Shown one piece after another: positions 7,171 to 16,287 of a stretch of 28,041 bases of DNA (within the stretch, counting starts at the first letter, position 1; each line of letters starts with the position of its first letter). The notes below the pieces were generated by a model, which made no database searches, was not told where the DNA came from, and was given only the letters and a program-made list of their open reading frames with translations. A program made the translations under genes and the position numbers. Origin of the DNA: Acrasis kona (Eukaryota; Heterolobosea; Eutetramitea; Acrasida; Acrasidae); the NCBI GenBank assembly GCA_026419775.2, contig JAOPGA020001055.1:1-28041 (forward strand), in the 5' to 3' direction.

Positions 7171-9433
7171 GGAATTATTTTCAAATTATTTGTATAAATA
7201 ATTATCCGTATTCTTTATTTAATTGTTTATTTTGTAACAGTTGTATTAGGATAATATTCAAATTATTTATAAATAAATAACAATTATAATTATCATTATG
7301 TCAGACGCACGACGCAATAAGAGAGCACACAGCGAAATCGATTATAGTCAAATAGATGGAAGTGAAGACGATGAAACCCAAGAAATAACACCGGAGCAAC
7401 CGGACCCAGCCCTAATGAGACAAATGACTGAAGATGCAGCAGCTCGTAATGCTACAAAAAATTCAAACCAAGGCATTTTAAGAAGCTGGGTACGACAGCA
7501 TCATACAACTATTAATGGTGAAGAGAGAATTAAGTGTTTGCACTGTAACTGGACAGCTAAACATGATACTCCAACTGGCAACATAGCACGTCATCTGTCT
7601 TTAAAGCATAATTTAGGGAAGGAGTCAACAGAGAGCACAGCACCGCTAAATAGAGAACAACTATTTAAAACAGATATTGTTCGTCATGTAGTTGAGAACG
7701 ACCTCCCATTTACATATGTTGAGTCTTCCTCTTTCAGGACTATGATGCGCAATGCAGGAGGTGATTATGCTGCCATTAGTGCCACTACTGCTGAAAGATG
7801 GGTGGAACAAGAATTTCATAAAAGTAGAGAAGTTCTGAAGAACCTATTAACAACAACTTGTATAACTATTGCTTTGTGCCTTGATGCTTGGACTAGTGAG
7901 AATTTAATGGGTTTTATTGGAATTAAAGGATTCTGGATTGGTCCTGATTTCAAATTTTATGAGCGTCTACTGGAATTCAAAACAATAGAAGGTAGCCACA
8001 CAGGGATAAATATGGCAAAGGTTGTAACCGAAACATTATATGAGCTAAACATTGTGAGCAAAATTATCACTATAACTGGAGATAATGCTAGCAACAATGA
8101 GAGTCTTGTTAATAACCTTCCATCACTCCTTAGATCAAATTTGAAAAATAATGAGCACGCTCAATTCTCTCCAATAGAAGGTTTTATTCGGTGTCTTGCT
8201 CATATTATCAATCTTATTGTGAAATCGATTCTACAGACACTGAAAGCTGGTGATAGTCGACAGGCGAAAGTAGCTATTGAACAAATGGAGCTCAAAAAAG
8301 ATATTGGGGTATTAAGTGCAATTATGAAACTACGAACACTAGTTTTATATATAAATCGCAACCCTCAGAGGAGAGAAAGATGGCGTTCATTGATCCTTCC
8401 GAGCCAATCCAAAAAATACATAGAATATGACGTTGATAATCGCTGGAACTCCACTTTTCGAATGATTGATGATGCTAATCGCTTCCCTTCAGAGCTCAAT
8501 GCATTTACAAATTCTGAAGCACAGTGTCTACTTCTTGGAACAGATGATTGGGTACAGCTCAGAACCCTGCATACTGCTTTAAAGGGCTTCAACAGTTTTA
8601 CAGAGTTTCTGTCACGAAAAGAGCCACAAATAGTCAGTGCCATTTCGGTTTATTATGCTCTCCATGATTTACTGAATGATATGGTAGGAAAACGAAAAAC
8701 TTTTGTAAACATTGGAGATGATATTCAAAAAGCTGTTGCAAATGCAAAAGAAGAAAAATATGACAAATATTACGAGTACATGGACAGTAACATCACTTAC
8801 TATGTAGCTGCTACATTAAATCCATGCACAAAAGCAGTGTGGATGCAGGCGCATATTGCAACTATAGCCGATTATAATTTCAAAGTCGCCGAAATTATTG
8901 AAAAAATAAAAGTAGATAACAACGTGGAAGAGGAAAGAGAACTTGATGCAACACCAAGTTCGGACTACAGCATTGATAAGTACATGATTCGCAGCATTCC
9001 TAAAAGTTCTCAATCTGATGTACACTTGTACTATAACACTCCAGTTGTACAACACCGATTGAAAGAAGGAGAAACTGCCTTTCAATTCTGCTTGAAGTGG
9101 TTGTGAAGAGTTCGGTCTGAGCACTAAAGTAAGAAGTAAGTGACCAGAACGATCTTTTATTATTATTTCGCATTGTGTTAAAAGTGAATTCCGAGTATTT
9201 ATATGATTGATCCTCAAATATGTTGTTGAAGATTCAACGAGTATTCAGAGTTCAAAGATCAATTAAATATTGTAAGTTGTTGCTTACAACAGTGGTGGGA
9301 TGATAACAAAACAACTTATTCAGTAATGTCAAAAGTTGCAAGAGAATATTTGGCTATTCCTACTGCATCAGTTTCAATAGAGAGGACATTTAATACAGGT
9401 CGAGATACAATCCAACTGAGGAGGTATTCATTA

Positions 9434-10103
9434 GACTTGTTGTAATTAAGTGATTAATTTGATTAATTTGATTAATCTGATTAATCTGATTAATCCAACA
9501 ATCAAGATTAATTAGAAGAATTGGATTAATTAAATTGTTTATTTTCTCCAGTTCCTAGCAATAAGCTCTTTTAATCGCTCTCTTCTTTCTAGGAGCTCTA
9601 GCTGCTCTACAGTCATAGTCAATATCATCGAATATACTTTGTAGAGACTGTGGCTGTTTTTGAACTGGATGTGGAGTAGCCAAATCATGCGATATTAGCA
9701 ATGTAGCAGGCTCAGATGCAGCAGGTTCTGATGGATCAGATTGACAGACCAGGGGTTTGCCAAAAGTCTAATGAGGTAAAAGAAGGCGGACTATCAACTA
9801 TCAAAGATCTACTTGAAAGTGCTTTGATCATCAAACTTCTTTTAGAATAGGTAATCAGTCGTATAAAGAAGTTTGGGTGTCTGAGGCAAACATGGAGGAA
9901 CGAACGTGGTCTCCACCCATTTGCCTTTTATTCATGCTCTATTATCGCTTCGCTAGAGATGAGAGAATCACCGTGACAACAGCAGTAAATAAACTCCTAC
10001 TTCTCTGATTAATTCTTACTTACTCTTAATCGAATTAATCTGATTAATCGCAATCAGGAGATTAATCAAATTAATCAAATTAATCAATTAATTACAACAA
10101 GTC
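9434..10103. mobile_element. nested 670-bp TA element with GATTAAT-repeat TIRs
   Basis: The ends are GACTTGTTGTAATTAA at 9434 and its inverse ending at 10103, flanked by TA at 9432-9433 and 10104-10105. The arms continue as tandem TGATTAATY units of 9 bases. TA duplication, inverted repeats and the enclosed minus-strand tail of a transposase-like protein suggest a deletion derivative of a Tc1/mariner or pogo-type element. It lies in the 3' coding part of the hAT transposase, so it arrived after that element. Confidence 0.75.
9555..9767 (-). pseudogene. C-terminal remnant of a transposase-like protein in the nested element
   Basis: A 70-codon open frame without ATG reads TFGKPLVCQSDPSEPAAS and ends QSIFDDIDYDCRAARAP then RKKRAIKRAYC before the stop at 9555. 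An acidic stretch followed by a basic tail is common at the C terminus of pogo/Tigger-type transposases, which would fit the TA target site. The family assignment is inference; no catalytic motif remains. Confidence 0.4.
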
Positions 10104-10311
10104 TATTAAGTGAAGATTCATTCAGAATGCTTATGTTGTTGAAGGATCATTACAAGAACCAATAAATATATTTCNAATGTTGTTAGTAACTGCACCGCTT
10201 ATTATTATTTATTTGAATAAGTCGAGTAACTATTTATTTGAGGATTATTTGTTTGTTTCAATTCCCCTATGAATAAATAACTCCGCAAGTTTTTCGTTAT
10301 TTATTTTTATT

Positions 10312-10329
10312 TATTTGTGCCGAGCCCTA
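10312..10329 (-). repeat. hAT right TIR
   Basis: Read on the minus strand it is TAGGGCTCGGCACAAATA. Confidence 0.85.
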
Positions 10330-10331
10330 CT

Positions 10332-10472
10332 GAAACATCACTTCAATTGTTGAGAAATGATTCGATAAACAAAGAGCTCATTTCAAAGGTAAAGATTCAA
10401 GTGTTTCACAGCAGGGGTTTGAAATTTTCCTATCTTCCAAATTGCTTCTGTTTAGCTGTGCCATTAGAGTAG
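10332..10472 (+). pseudogene. possible continuation of the LINE fragment after the hAT
   Basis: The frame ETSLQLLRNDSINKELISK then VKIQVFHSRGLKFSYLPN runs to a TAG at 10472. Placed after IDFEDAYP (7152) it gives DAYPETSLQLL, a plausible run-on of RT motif A. This is why I read the hAT as inserted into the LINE. The similarity is short and no second catalytic block is visible. Confidence 0.4.
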
Positions 10473-10541
10473 AGATGTTCAATAAAACTATTAATTTTTG
10501 TGGGCATTATCTCCACCATTTGTTTAATACCTATAAAAAAT

Positions 10542-10622
10542 TGCATTGACGGGGAATTTCATTTTATCGAACCCCGGTCTAGACGATGGCAACGTCCAAT
10601 TCTACCACTAAACCATCAATGC
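10542..10622 (-). tRNA. tRNA-Gly(GCC) with a 10-nt insert in the T-loop
   Basis: From 10622 on the minus strand the acceptor GCATTGA pairs perfectly with TCAATGC. The D arm carries AGTGGTAG. The anticodon stem GGACG/CGTCT encloses TTGCCAT, with anticodon GCC at 10590-10588. The T stem CGGGG/CCCCG is perfect, but its loop (10571-10555) is 17 bases, TTCGATAAAATGAAATT, instead of 7. This splits the B box into GGTTCGA and TTCC. A T6 terminator follows. The stems are intact, so the insert may be removed or tolerated; alternatively this is a young pseudogene. Confidence 0.8.
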
Positions 10623-10811
10623 ACTTAATTGAATTAGTTTCTATCATACGTATAAAATTAGCATCTATACTGTGAATACATTCTAGATACTGTGGCACTC
10701 TTACTGGTGTATACCGACATCCCAAACACACAATACATTGTTGCACCAGAAACAACGCGTTCATTAATATGGATCCCCTACAACCAAAATGCACCCACTT
10801 CCACTATACAT

Positions 10812-11033
10812 TTACTTTGTTGAAAGCTCACGACCAATCGATTCTACAAATGCACGGAAATGTTGATTTTCAACAATGTTGAATACTTGGTTTATACAAA
10901 TAATAAACTTTAGAGGCGCATCTTTAGGAGAAATTTCTAGAGCACCTTGTTTCTGATGTGCCACTTTCTTCTCTACATTGCTACTTTTTAAATGTGATAT
11001 TAGATTTCTGTTGAGCTCTTCTGGGTTCGTTGG
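10812..11033 (-). pseudogene. hAT transposase N-terminal fragment
   Basis: An open frame without ATG reads NPEELNRNLISHLKSSNVEK, then ISPKDAPLKFIICINQVFNI, then VENQHFRAFVESIGRELSTK and a stop. The segment LKFIICINQVFNIVENQHFRAF corresponds to the conserved region just after the BED finger of hAT transposases (the usual form is ...PF..VE...FR.F). The BED cysteines and all catalytic blocks are absent. Confidence 0.6.
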
Positions 11034-11285
11034 TTATATTTTGTCACATGAGAACGATTGGATGCATCAGACTTCTAATAAATTCATTTATTGCAGACTG
11101 CTTGTATATCTTGGGATAGGATATCCGGATTGATCCCATCCCTAAGGTGCTCTAAACATCTCTATGGCATGATTTTATTTGTTTGACGGCTAGGTCGTTC
11201 TTATATCACGTAATGTTCATTTTAAAATAGATACACGTGGTGATCAACTAGATCTTTACAAACTAAACTCAATCAAAATCTATTG

Positions 11286-12189
11286 ATGTCTGCCCACGTC
11301 CACCTACATGAGTCATTTCTTCACAGCCTGAGGGACATACCATTCCTTACCAGAAAACAAAGTTTTTGTAGACATGAGAGTGCTTGTACTTCAAATGCAT
11401 TTAGAGGGGTTATTAGAGGTAGTGCTATTGGATATTGTGTTAAAGCGTCAATTTCTATTGCTCTAGGAGTACTTTTCAAGAAAATGTACAAAGAGTATGT
11501 ATACACATTTTAGTTTTTAATTGTACAGACCCAAGAAAATTTTAGATATCATTTTCGGGAAAGATGCCTATAATTTCTCAGTCTTCCTTGGAGCCTTTTC
11601 TGGTACATACAAGATCGTTCAATGTTTAATGCGCTTACTTCGCCAAAAGGAAGATGGGCTTAACGCTTTTATTGCTGGTGGATGTGCAGGACTAACTCTA
11701 TACTTTGATTCCAAAAGCAGATGGCTTGACATCTCAACCTATGTAGCCGCAAGAGCAATTGCCTCTGTATTGACAATGTATTTTGGAACAAGTAATAAAA
11801 CTTCTGCAAATGTCCCATTGCCTCCACCGAGGAATCTCTTTGAAAAAGTATACCGAATTATGAAATCCGTTTCCACTAGTTTCATTTCTTTGTTTCTGAA
11901 TAATTTCGATGTGCTAGTCTTCTCAGGGCTCGTAGGTGCTCTTATTGTTGGTTTTATTTATGAACCTTGGAATTTGTCTCCTAGTTATTATAAGATCTTC
12001 ACGAAAATGGAAAAATCCTCCGGCGACGAGCATGTCGCACACAATTATAGAATGGCATACAGAAAATGCCAAGGACTTCATGTTGATCCAGAAACTCTTG
12101 AAGATGGTCCAAGAAGGGTAGAAGATCAAGATAGCGATGAAGAACAGACACAGAATATAAATCCAACCAGTGATACAGATGTTAATTAA
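11286..12189 (+). CDS. TMEM135-like membrane protein
   Basis: There are two exons, 11286-11494 and 11529-12189, with a 34-nt intron (GTATGT...TACAG), giving 289 residues. The sequence follows the C-terminal half of TMEM135: CRHESACTSNAFRGVIRG, then AIGYCVKASIS, PKKILDIIFGKDAYNF, SVFLGAFSGTYKIVQC, LNAFIAGGCAGLTLYF. Several hydrophobic segments fit membrane insertion, and the C terminus is acidic (DQDSDEEQ). Animal TMEM135 is tied to mitochondria, peroxisomes and fat metabolism and is about 450 residues. Here the N-terminal half is absent, and I find no upstream exon for it. The ATG at 11286 is chosen because upstream sequence shows no matching exon. A CACGTG box lies 47 bases upstream. Confidence 0.8.
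11495..11528 (+). other. 34-nt intron of the TMEM135-like gene
   Basis: It begins GTATGT and ends TTGTACAG. Splicing joins KKMYKE to PKKILD in frame and removes an in-frame TAG. Confidence 0.8.
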
Positions 12190-12223
12190 ATGCATGTATA
12201 ATTTGTACAGATATGTTTCATTT

Positions 12224-12976
12224 CTACTCTCGCCCTACCTCTGCTTTGCAGCAAGGACATTTATGTGATTGATCCAACCATTGAAATAGACAAGTTTCGT
12301 GGAAGAGGTGACTGCAGTTGTTCATCTTTCTAACTTTATCTTCATCTTCATAATCACACAAACATATCGAACATGTGTCAGATCCATGAGTATTTACATC
12401 CCATAAGATTGTCTGTAGTTTCTCTCTTTGCGATGCAGGAAGAGCCACTTTTACATCTTCCAGCATAGACAAGTTCTCATACGTCAATTCAGGATCCTCA
12501 AGCGTTGGTGGAAGTGACGCAAAGTTGCTAGACTCGAGATTTGTTACGTGTTGTTGACGCATGCTATTATTGATTGCAATTGCCATTTGCATGTCCTCAA
12601 AACTTTGGGAGTCAGTTTTGGAAAAACTTTTTACATACCTCATCTGTTGTCTCTCTTGAATCATTGATAGCGCATTCATGAACATTGCCTCTGACATTAT
12701 GCGATTATTCTGAGCAAACACCGGTCTTGAATTTATCTGTGTGGAGTTGAATGTTTGAGTTTCAATTGCTGCTTTTGGCTGCCTGGTTTGTTTCGCTTCT
12801 CGAACTATTGGCCTTTTGGGAGGTTGTGCGCGAGCTTTTCCAAATGGACTCTTTTCTAGAGAAGGTACATTGTTTGAACCAATTGTAGCCCTTTTAGCAA
12901 GTCCTTTTTGCTTAATCTTTTCCAAATCTTTTTTCTGTCTATTAAGAACACGCAACCTGTCCAACTCAGAGTTCAT
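12224..12976 (-). CDS. RING-H2 finger protein (probable E3 ubiquitin ligase)
   Basis: The product is 250 residues in a single exon from the ATG at 12976. The C terminus holds a complete RING-H2: CSIC, then NNCSHLFHETC, then CPCC, with the C-x2-C, C-x-H-x2-H-x2-C and C-x2-C ligands in order and a Trp (FQWLDQ) at the E2-binding position. Upstream are a basic, proline-bearing low-complexity region and helical stretches (MFMNALSMIQERQQM). No membrane segment is visible, so a cytosolic or nuclear ligase is likely; substrates cannot be inferred. Its stop is 34 nt from that of the convergent TMEM135-like gene, and its start is 36 nt from the stop of the WD40 gene. Confidence 0.85.
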   Translation of the reverse strand: MNSELDRLRVLNRQKKDLEKIKQKGLAKRATIGSNNVPSLEKSPFGKARAQPPKRPIVREAKQTRQPKAAIETQTFNSTQINSRPVFAQNNRIMSEAMFMNALSMIQERQQMRYVKSFSKTDSQSFEDMQMAIAINNSMRQQHVTNLESSNFASLPPTLEDPELTYENLSMLEDVKVALPASQREKLQTILWDVNTHGSDTCSICLCDYEDEDKVRKMNNCSHLFHETCLFQWLDQSHKCPCCKAEVGRE

Positions 12977-13012
12977 TTTTGACAAATCTACAGAAACATT
13001 ACAAAAGATTTT

Positions 13013-14150
13013 TTATTGTTCTTTGTAATTAAATACAACAACTTTACCATCCTCTCCCGCTACAACCAAATGATCAGCTTCTGCCACATCAATACAGGTA
13101 CAACTTCCATTCTCAGTAGCTCCTAGACCATATGGACATGTCCCAGTCAAAAAGTCGTTGACCAACACCCACCCGTTACCACTGGCACTAAAAATTAAAT
13201 TATCGACCACAGTCATGGCAGTTATAATATCCTTATGGTTTTTCATTTCTTTTTGTTGGTTGACTGTAAATCCAGCCCTAGGATCTATTACACGTATAAT
13301 CTTATCGCTTCCAGCGACAATAATCTGAGGGGACGGATCGCTAGGGGTATCCAGCGGATTAGTAATCTTCATATCATTGACACTCCCTCTGACAGCCTCT
13401 ACTTTATGTACCAAACCACTAGTCCTGAGATCCCAAACGCAAATAGCTCCATCCATACCTCCAGTCAGCAACACATTATTGTCTGGATTGTTTGCGCTTC
13501 CATTATTGGTGATTACATCTATACATGTTATAGGGGCGCTGTGTTCCTCTAATACCGAAATTAGCTTGGAAGTGTTGACGTCCCACATGCATCCTACACC
13601 ATCCCTGCCACCGCTACATACTAGAGAATTCTGCCAAAACAATGTCATAACTGCTTTGTGATGTCCTCTTGCATCGCTAAGTGTACTTATGCACTTTGTG
13701 GAGTCCAAGTCCCAAATTTTAATTGTTTTATCATAAGATGCGGACAATGCTATATTATCGGCTCCGCATTTAATTTTACTGATTGATGCAGTGTGACCAA
13801 CCAAGTCTATGCAGCTCACACCTGAAGATTTCCAAAGACATAGCTTGGAATCCATTCCTCCTGATAATATTCTTCCATCACCTACGTGGTCTACAGCTGT
13901 GACCCATTCTTGGTGTCCAAACTTGGTCGAATAAAGCTCTCTTTTAATATCTCCCGTACTTATTTTTATTACTTTTAATCCATGGTCTTGACTAGCTGTC
14001 ACTACTTGGTCGCCCTCTATGCTCATGGCGTTAATCTACTTATGATATTGACAAATAAAGATTATCGTGCTTACGTACCGGTCTATCATGGGCGTTCACC
14101 ATATGATCGCCAATAGGCCCTCGCGCCCATTGCGAGTCTAGTTTTGGCAT
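13013..14150 (-). CDS. WD40-repeat protein
   Basis: Exon 1 (14150-14079) encodes MPKLDSQWARGPIGDHMVNA and HDRP. A 43-nt intron (14036-14078, GTACGT...AAGTAG) joins it to INAMSIEGDQVVTASQDHG, giving 364 residues. About seven WD40 blades are visible, for example RILSGGMDSKLCLWK, NIALSASYDKTIKIWD, LVCSGGRDGVGCMWD, VLLTGGMDGAICVWD and NLIFSASGNGWVLVND. It should form one beta-propeller acting as a protein-binding platform, probably cytosolic. The intron model is supported because it completes the first blade (HDRPINAMSI). I cannot assign it to a named WD40 family. The stop TAA lies within an AATAAA. Confidence 0.85.
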
Positions 14151-14230
14151 CGTTACTTTTTATTATTGATCAACCAAATGTGTTTATTACAAAGATGTCA
14201 AAGTTTTATTATAACAATACAACGAAATTA

Positions 14231-15736
14231 TTAGTCTAAATAACAAGACAATCCTTCCCAAAGTATCCTGTGCTCACTTTGTAAATCATGAACAATATGA
14301 TCCTGGTTGTCGAAAACCTTGGTACTCCTATTTGAAATACCGTATTGAGTCCAATCATTCATGCCAGGGTTCCCTGTCTTGGCAAAAGATGTCCACGCAC
14401 TCTGCATTCTATTTGAAATTCCTTTTATGTTTTTTGTGTTACTGAAATAATACAACATCTTCATAGGGCCAGCATGAATGTCACCAAATACAAATGGTAT
14501 CTCCATCGCATGCGTAGCGCCTAATCCCATAACTCTTTGTACAATCGAGACAAAGTCATAACGGTACATAAAAGTAGGAGCATGAGCACTTTGTGCTTCT
14601 GCAACTTGAATGGCAAAAATATTAAATGCTATATCGGCGCCTAAACGATTGATATATCCATTTTGAGGGTACTGTGATTGGTAGGATGAAAGAATTTTGC
14701 TTTTATCTAAATGTGTATTATTGGAGAAATATGCGTCTACTTGTGAAGGAGTACTAATAAGTAAGTTCTTTCCAGTCCTTGCAGCTAGTTTAGTAAACAA
14801 GTTTGATTCATCCTTGTTAAAGCCAATAAGAAGAGGTATACCTTCACTAGAACCATTGCGAATGGCATCTAACGGATGGAGTGGAAGAAAGTCACCATCT
14901 ACAAAAGGACATAATCCTAAACAACCAGGCATCTTATCGGACATGTCATAAAAATAAGACTGAGTGACATCAACAAGTTTTTCTGCATCTATTGTAAGAA
15001 CATCGGACAAATCTTTTATTCCTTCGCTTTTTAAAAACTCTGTTGACGCGAAAGTACTCCATTTTGTGGCGAGGGAGGATGCAGCAGGACTTTGAGCAAT
15101 AACTTTGTGAAAGAGACCTTTTGCAGAAGGAACAGCCATGAGAGTTATGACTGCATTACCACCAGCACTCTCACCAAAGATTGTAACATTGTTGGGATCT
15201 CCACCAAATGCACTAATGTTATCTCTGACCCATTCAAGTGCTGCAACTTGGTCGCGTAGTCCGCAATTACTGTCAAACCTATTTTCAGAACCTTGAATGT
15301 GATTAAAGTGAATGTAGCCAAAGGCACCAAGTCTATAATTAATCGTCACTACAACAACGTTATGATTGTACGAAATGTTATGGCCATGGTAAATGTTTTG
15401 AGATCCAGATCCACTTTTGTAAGCCCCGCCGTGAATATAGACCATAACTGGATTCTTTTCCTCCAGTGTTCTGGACCAGATGTTCAGGAACAAACAATCC
15501 TCGTCTGTTCCCTTTTCTGCTTTTGCATTTGTGTCCGCAAATAGATTTATTTGTGGGCATTCGTGCCCAAATTCATGAGCGTTGACAACTCCTTCCCAAG
15601 CATCAATTGGAGAGGGAGCTTTAAATCTCAATTCTCCAACAGGTGGTTTTGCATAACGAACGCCTTTCCATACGTATACACCAGGTTCCTCATAAAGGCC
15701 ATCAATCTTCCCAAGCTTTGTTGACACTGTGTTCAT
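14231..15736 (-). CDS. carboxylesterase / cholinesterase-family hydrolase
   Basis: The product is 501 residues from the ATG at 15736. It is a type-B carboxylesterase of the alpha/beta-hydrolase fold: GVRYAKPPVGELRF near the N terminus, the EDCLFLNIW signature, the oxyanion-hole HGGAYKSGSGS, and the nucleophile elbow FGESAGGNA with catalytic Ser. The acid is probably the Glu of NKDESNLF and the His that of GATHAMEIPFVFGD. Length and motif order match the family. No signal peptide is seen, so hydrolysis of ester substrates in the cytosol is the simplest reading. The true substrate is unknown. It could be one of several paralogues, as is common in amoebae and fungi. Confidence 0.9.
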   Translation of the reverse strand: MNTVSTKLGKIDGLYEEPGVYVWKGVRYAKPPVGELRFKAPSPIDAWEGVVNAHEFGHECPQINLFADTNAKAEKGTDEDCLFLNIWSRTLEEKNPVMVYIHGGAYKSGSGSQNIYHGHNISYNHNVVVVTINYRLGAFGYIHFNHIQGSENRFDSNCGLRDQVAALEWVRDNISAFGGDPNNVTIFGESAGGNAVITLMAVPSAKGLFHKVIAQSPAASSLATKWSTFASTEFLKSEGIKDLSDVLTIDAEKLVDVTQSYFYDMSDKMPGCLGLCPFVDGDFLPLHPLDAIRNGSSEGIPLLIGFNKDESNLFTKLAARTGKNLLISTPSQVDAYFSNNTHLDKSKILSSYQSQYPQNGYINRLGADIAFNIFAIQVAEAQSAHAPTFMYRYDFVSIVQRVMGLGATHAMEIPFVFGDIHAGPMKMLYYFSNTKNIKGISNRMQSAWTSFAKTGNPGMNDWTQYGISNRSTKVFDNQDHIVHDLQSEHRILWEGLSCYLD

Positions 15737-15925
15737 GTTTGCAATAACCTTCCGCAAGCTTTACAAAAATGTCCGTTATATTGTGGATGTCTGGCCGCAT
15801 GCCTGAAACCGAACGCAAAAAGATTCAAATTGTTATAAAAGCTTATTTATTGTACAAGTAAGGTCCAAATAGTCTTACATGATTGGACTTTTCAAGAATG
15901 TGTTTTACAGTTGTTTTAAATGTTA

Positions 15926-16246
15926 TTAACATGAACCTGGTGATTTGTTCTCCTTTATGGCTGCATAAATGTCTTTTTTAAGTGATTTATGCCTGTGATT
16001 TTCTTTCCTTAGATTATACATTAGCATGATTGATTTCTTCCTTGCATCATCTAATGTATCCAACATGTCCCTATTTTTCTGTTTCTCCAATTCAATCAAA
16101 TTTTCAATGTAAATCCTCTCCTCTTTAATTCTTTCGAGCTCGTCCAATAGCTTGTCTTTGCTTTTCAGTGCCTTCCTTTTTTCTATTGCTAGGACCTTAA
16201 CTTCAATAGACGCCCCTTCACAGCCCCTTGTTTCGCTTATTGTCAT
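15926..16246 (-). CDS. small coiled-coil protein, unrecognised
   Basis: The product is 106 residues from the ATG at 16246. After MTISETRGCEGASIEVK it is almost wholly charged helix (KDKLLDELERIKEERIYIEN, then RDMLDTLDDARKKSIML) with heptad spacing, ending KENKSPGSC. I do not recognise a family. The gene stands between the VAMP7-like gene and the esterase on the same strand, 177 nt beyond the VAMP7 stop. An imperfect 18-bp palindrome centred on CACGTG lies 24 to 41 bases upstream of the ATG. An open frame directly upstream (to 16503) overlaps the VAMP7 coding region and is probably chance. Confidence 0.6.
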   Translation of the reverse strand: MTISETRGCEGASIEVKVLAIEKRKALKSKDKLLDELERIKEERIYIENLIELEKQKNRDMLDTLDDARKKSIMLMYNLRKENHRHKSLKKDIYAAIKENKSPGSC

Positions 16247-16269
16247 TTTTTTGTATGTTCGATTTTTTC

Positions 16270-16287
16270 TTCGAACACGTGCTCGAA
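16270..16287. promoter_or_regulatory. CACGTG palindrome upstream of the small coiled-coil gene
   Basis: TTCGAACACGTGCTCGAA is palindromic apart from one pair and contains an E-box-type CACGTG at 16276-16281. Its closeness to the ATG suggests a transcription-factor site (inference). A second CACGTG lies 47 bases upstream of the TMEM135-like start (11234-11239). Confidence 0.35.

Larger units (their letters stand above)
7298..10165 (+). pseudogene. hAT-family transposase, interrupted
   Basis: The ATG at 7298 opens a 602-residue frame to 9106. Residues about 60-105 form a BED zinc finger (IKCLHCNWTA, then GNIARHLSLKHN). The RNase-H-fold catalytic blocks follow: ALCLDAWTSENLMGFIG, ITITGDNASNNE and FIRCLAHIINLIVK. 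The C-terminal dimerisation region appears later as VAREYLAIPTASVSIERTFN and TGRDTIQLRRYS (about 9319-9430), and after the nested element as LSEDSFRMLMLLKDHYKNQ with a stop at 10165. Between 9107 and about 9280 the frame is closed; a CTTACAACAG acceptor-like site at about 9289 hints at an intron or at decay. Precise removal of the nested element and one TA gives RRYSLLSEDSF in frame. Confidence 0.85.
7153..10329 (+). mobile_element. hAT transposon (3.18 kb) containing a nested TA element
   Basis: Both ends read TAGGGCTCGGCAYAAATA inward (7153-7170 and 10329-10312, one mismatch over 18 bases), the form of hAT TIRs such as those of Ac. It carries one transposase with a BED zinc finger and hAT catalytic blocks. 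AT-rich subterminal repeats of ATTATTTATAAATAA type lie inside both ends. No 8-bp target duplication survives: CTTACCCT precedes and CTGAAACA follows. It sits inside a LINE reverse-transcriptase fragment and has itself received a 670-bp element at 9434-10103; without that insert it would be about 2.5 kb. Confidence 0.85.
10470..11164 (-). mobile_element. second hAT remnant
   Basis: TAGAGATGTTCA at 10470 and TAGAGATGTTTA read inward from 11164 form an 11-of-12 inverted pair of hAT type. On the minus strand between them is the N-terminal part of a hAT transposase. No 8-bp target duplication is seen (CATTAGAG versus TGGCATGA). Most of the transposase is missing. The tRNA-Gly gene at 10542-10622 lies between the proposed ends, so either the ends are fortuitous or the tRNA gene was captured. 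Confidence 0.45.

Noticed and set aside
8816-9217. 133-codon minus-strand frame inside the hAT
   Set aside because: It is antisense to the transposase and its downstream flank, with no motifs.
1296-10175. Undetermined bases at 1296 and 10175
   Set aside because: These are assembly ambiguities in repeat DNA, not biological features, but a caution for frame calls nearby.
10579-10794. 71-codon minus-strand frame over the tRNA-Gly gene
   Set aside because: It overlaps the tRNA body and is explained by chance.
15755-15810. Short zinc-ribbon-like peptide HPQYNGHFCKACGRLLQT upstream of the esterase
   Set aside because: Only about 20 residues, needing a split start codon across a putative intron; too little to call a gene.
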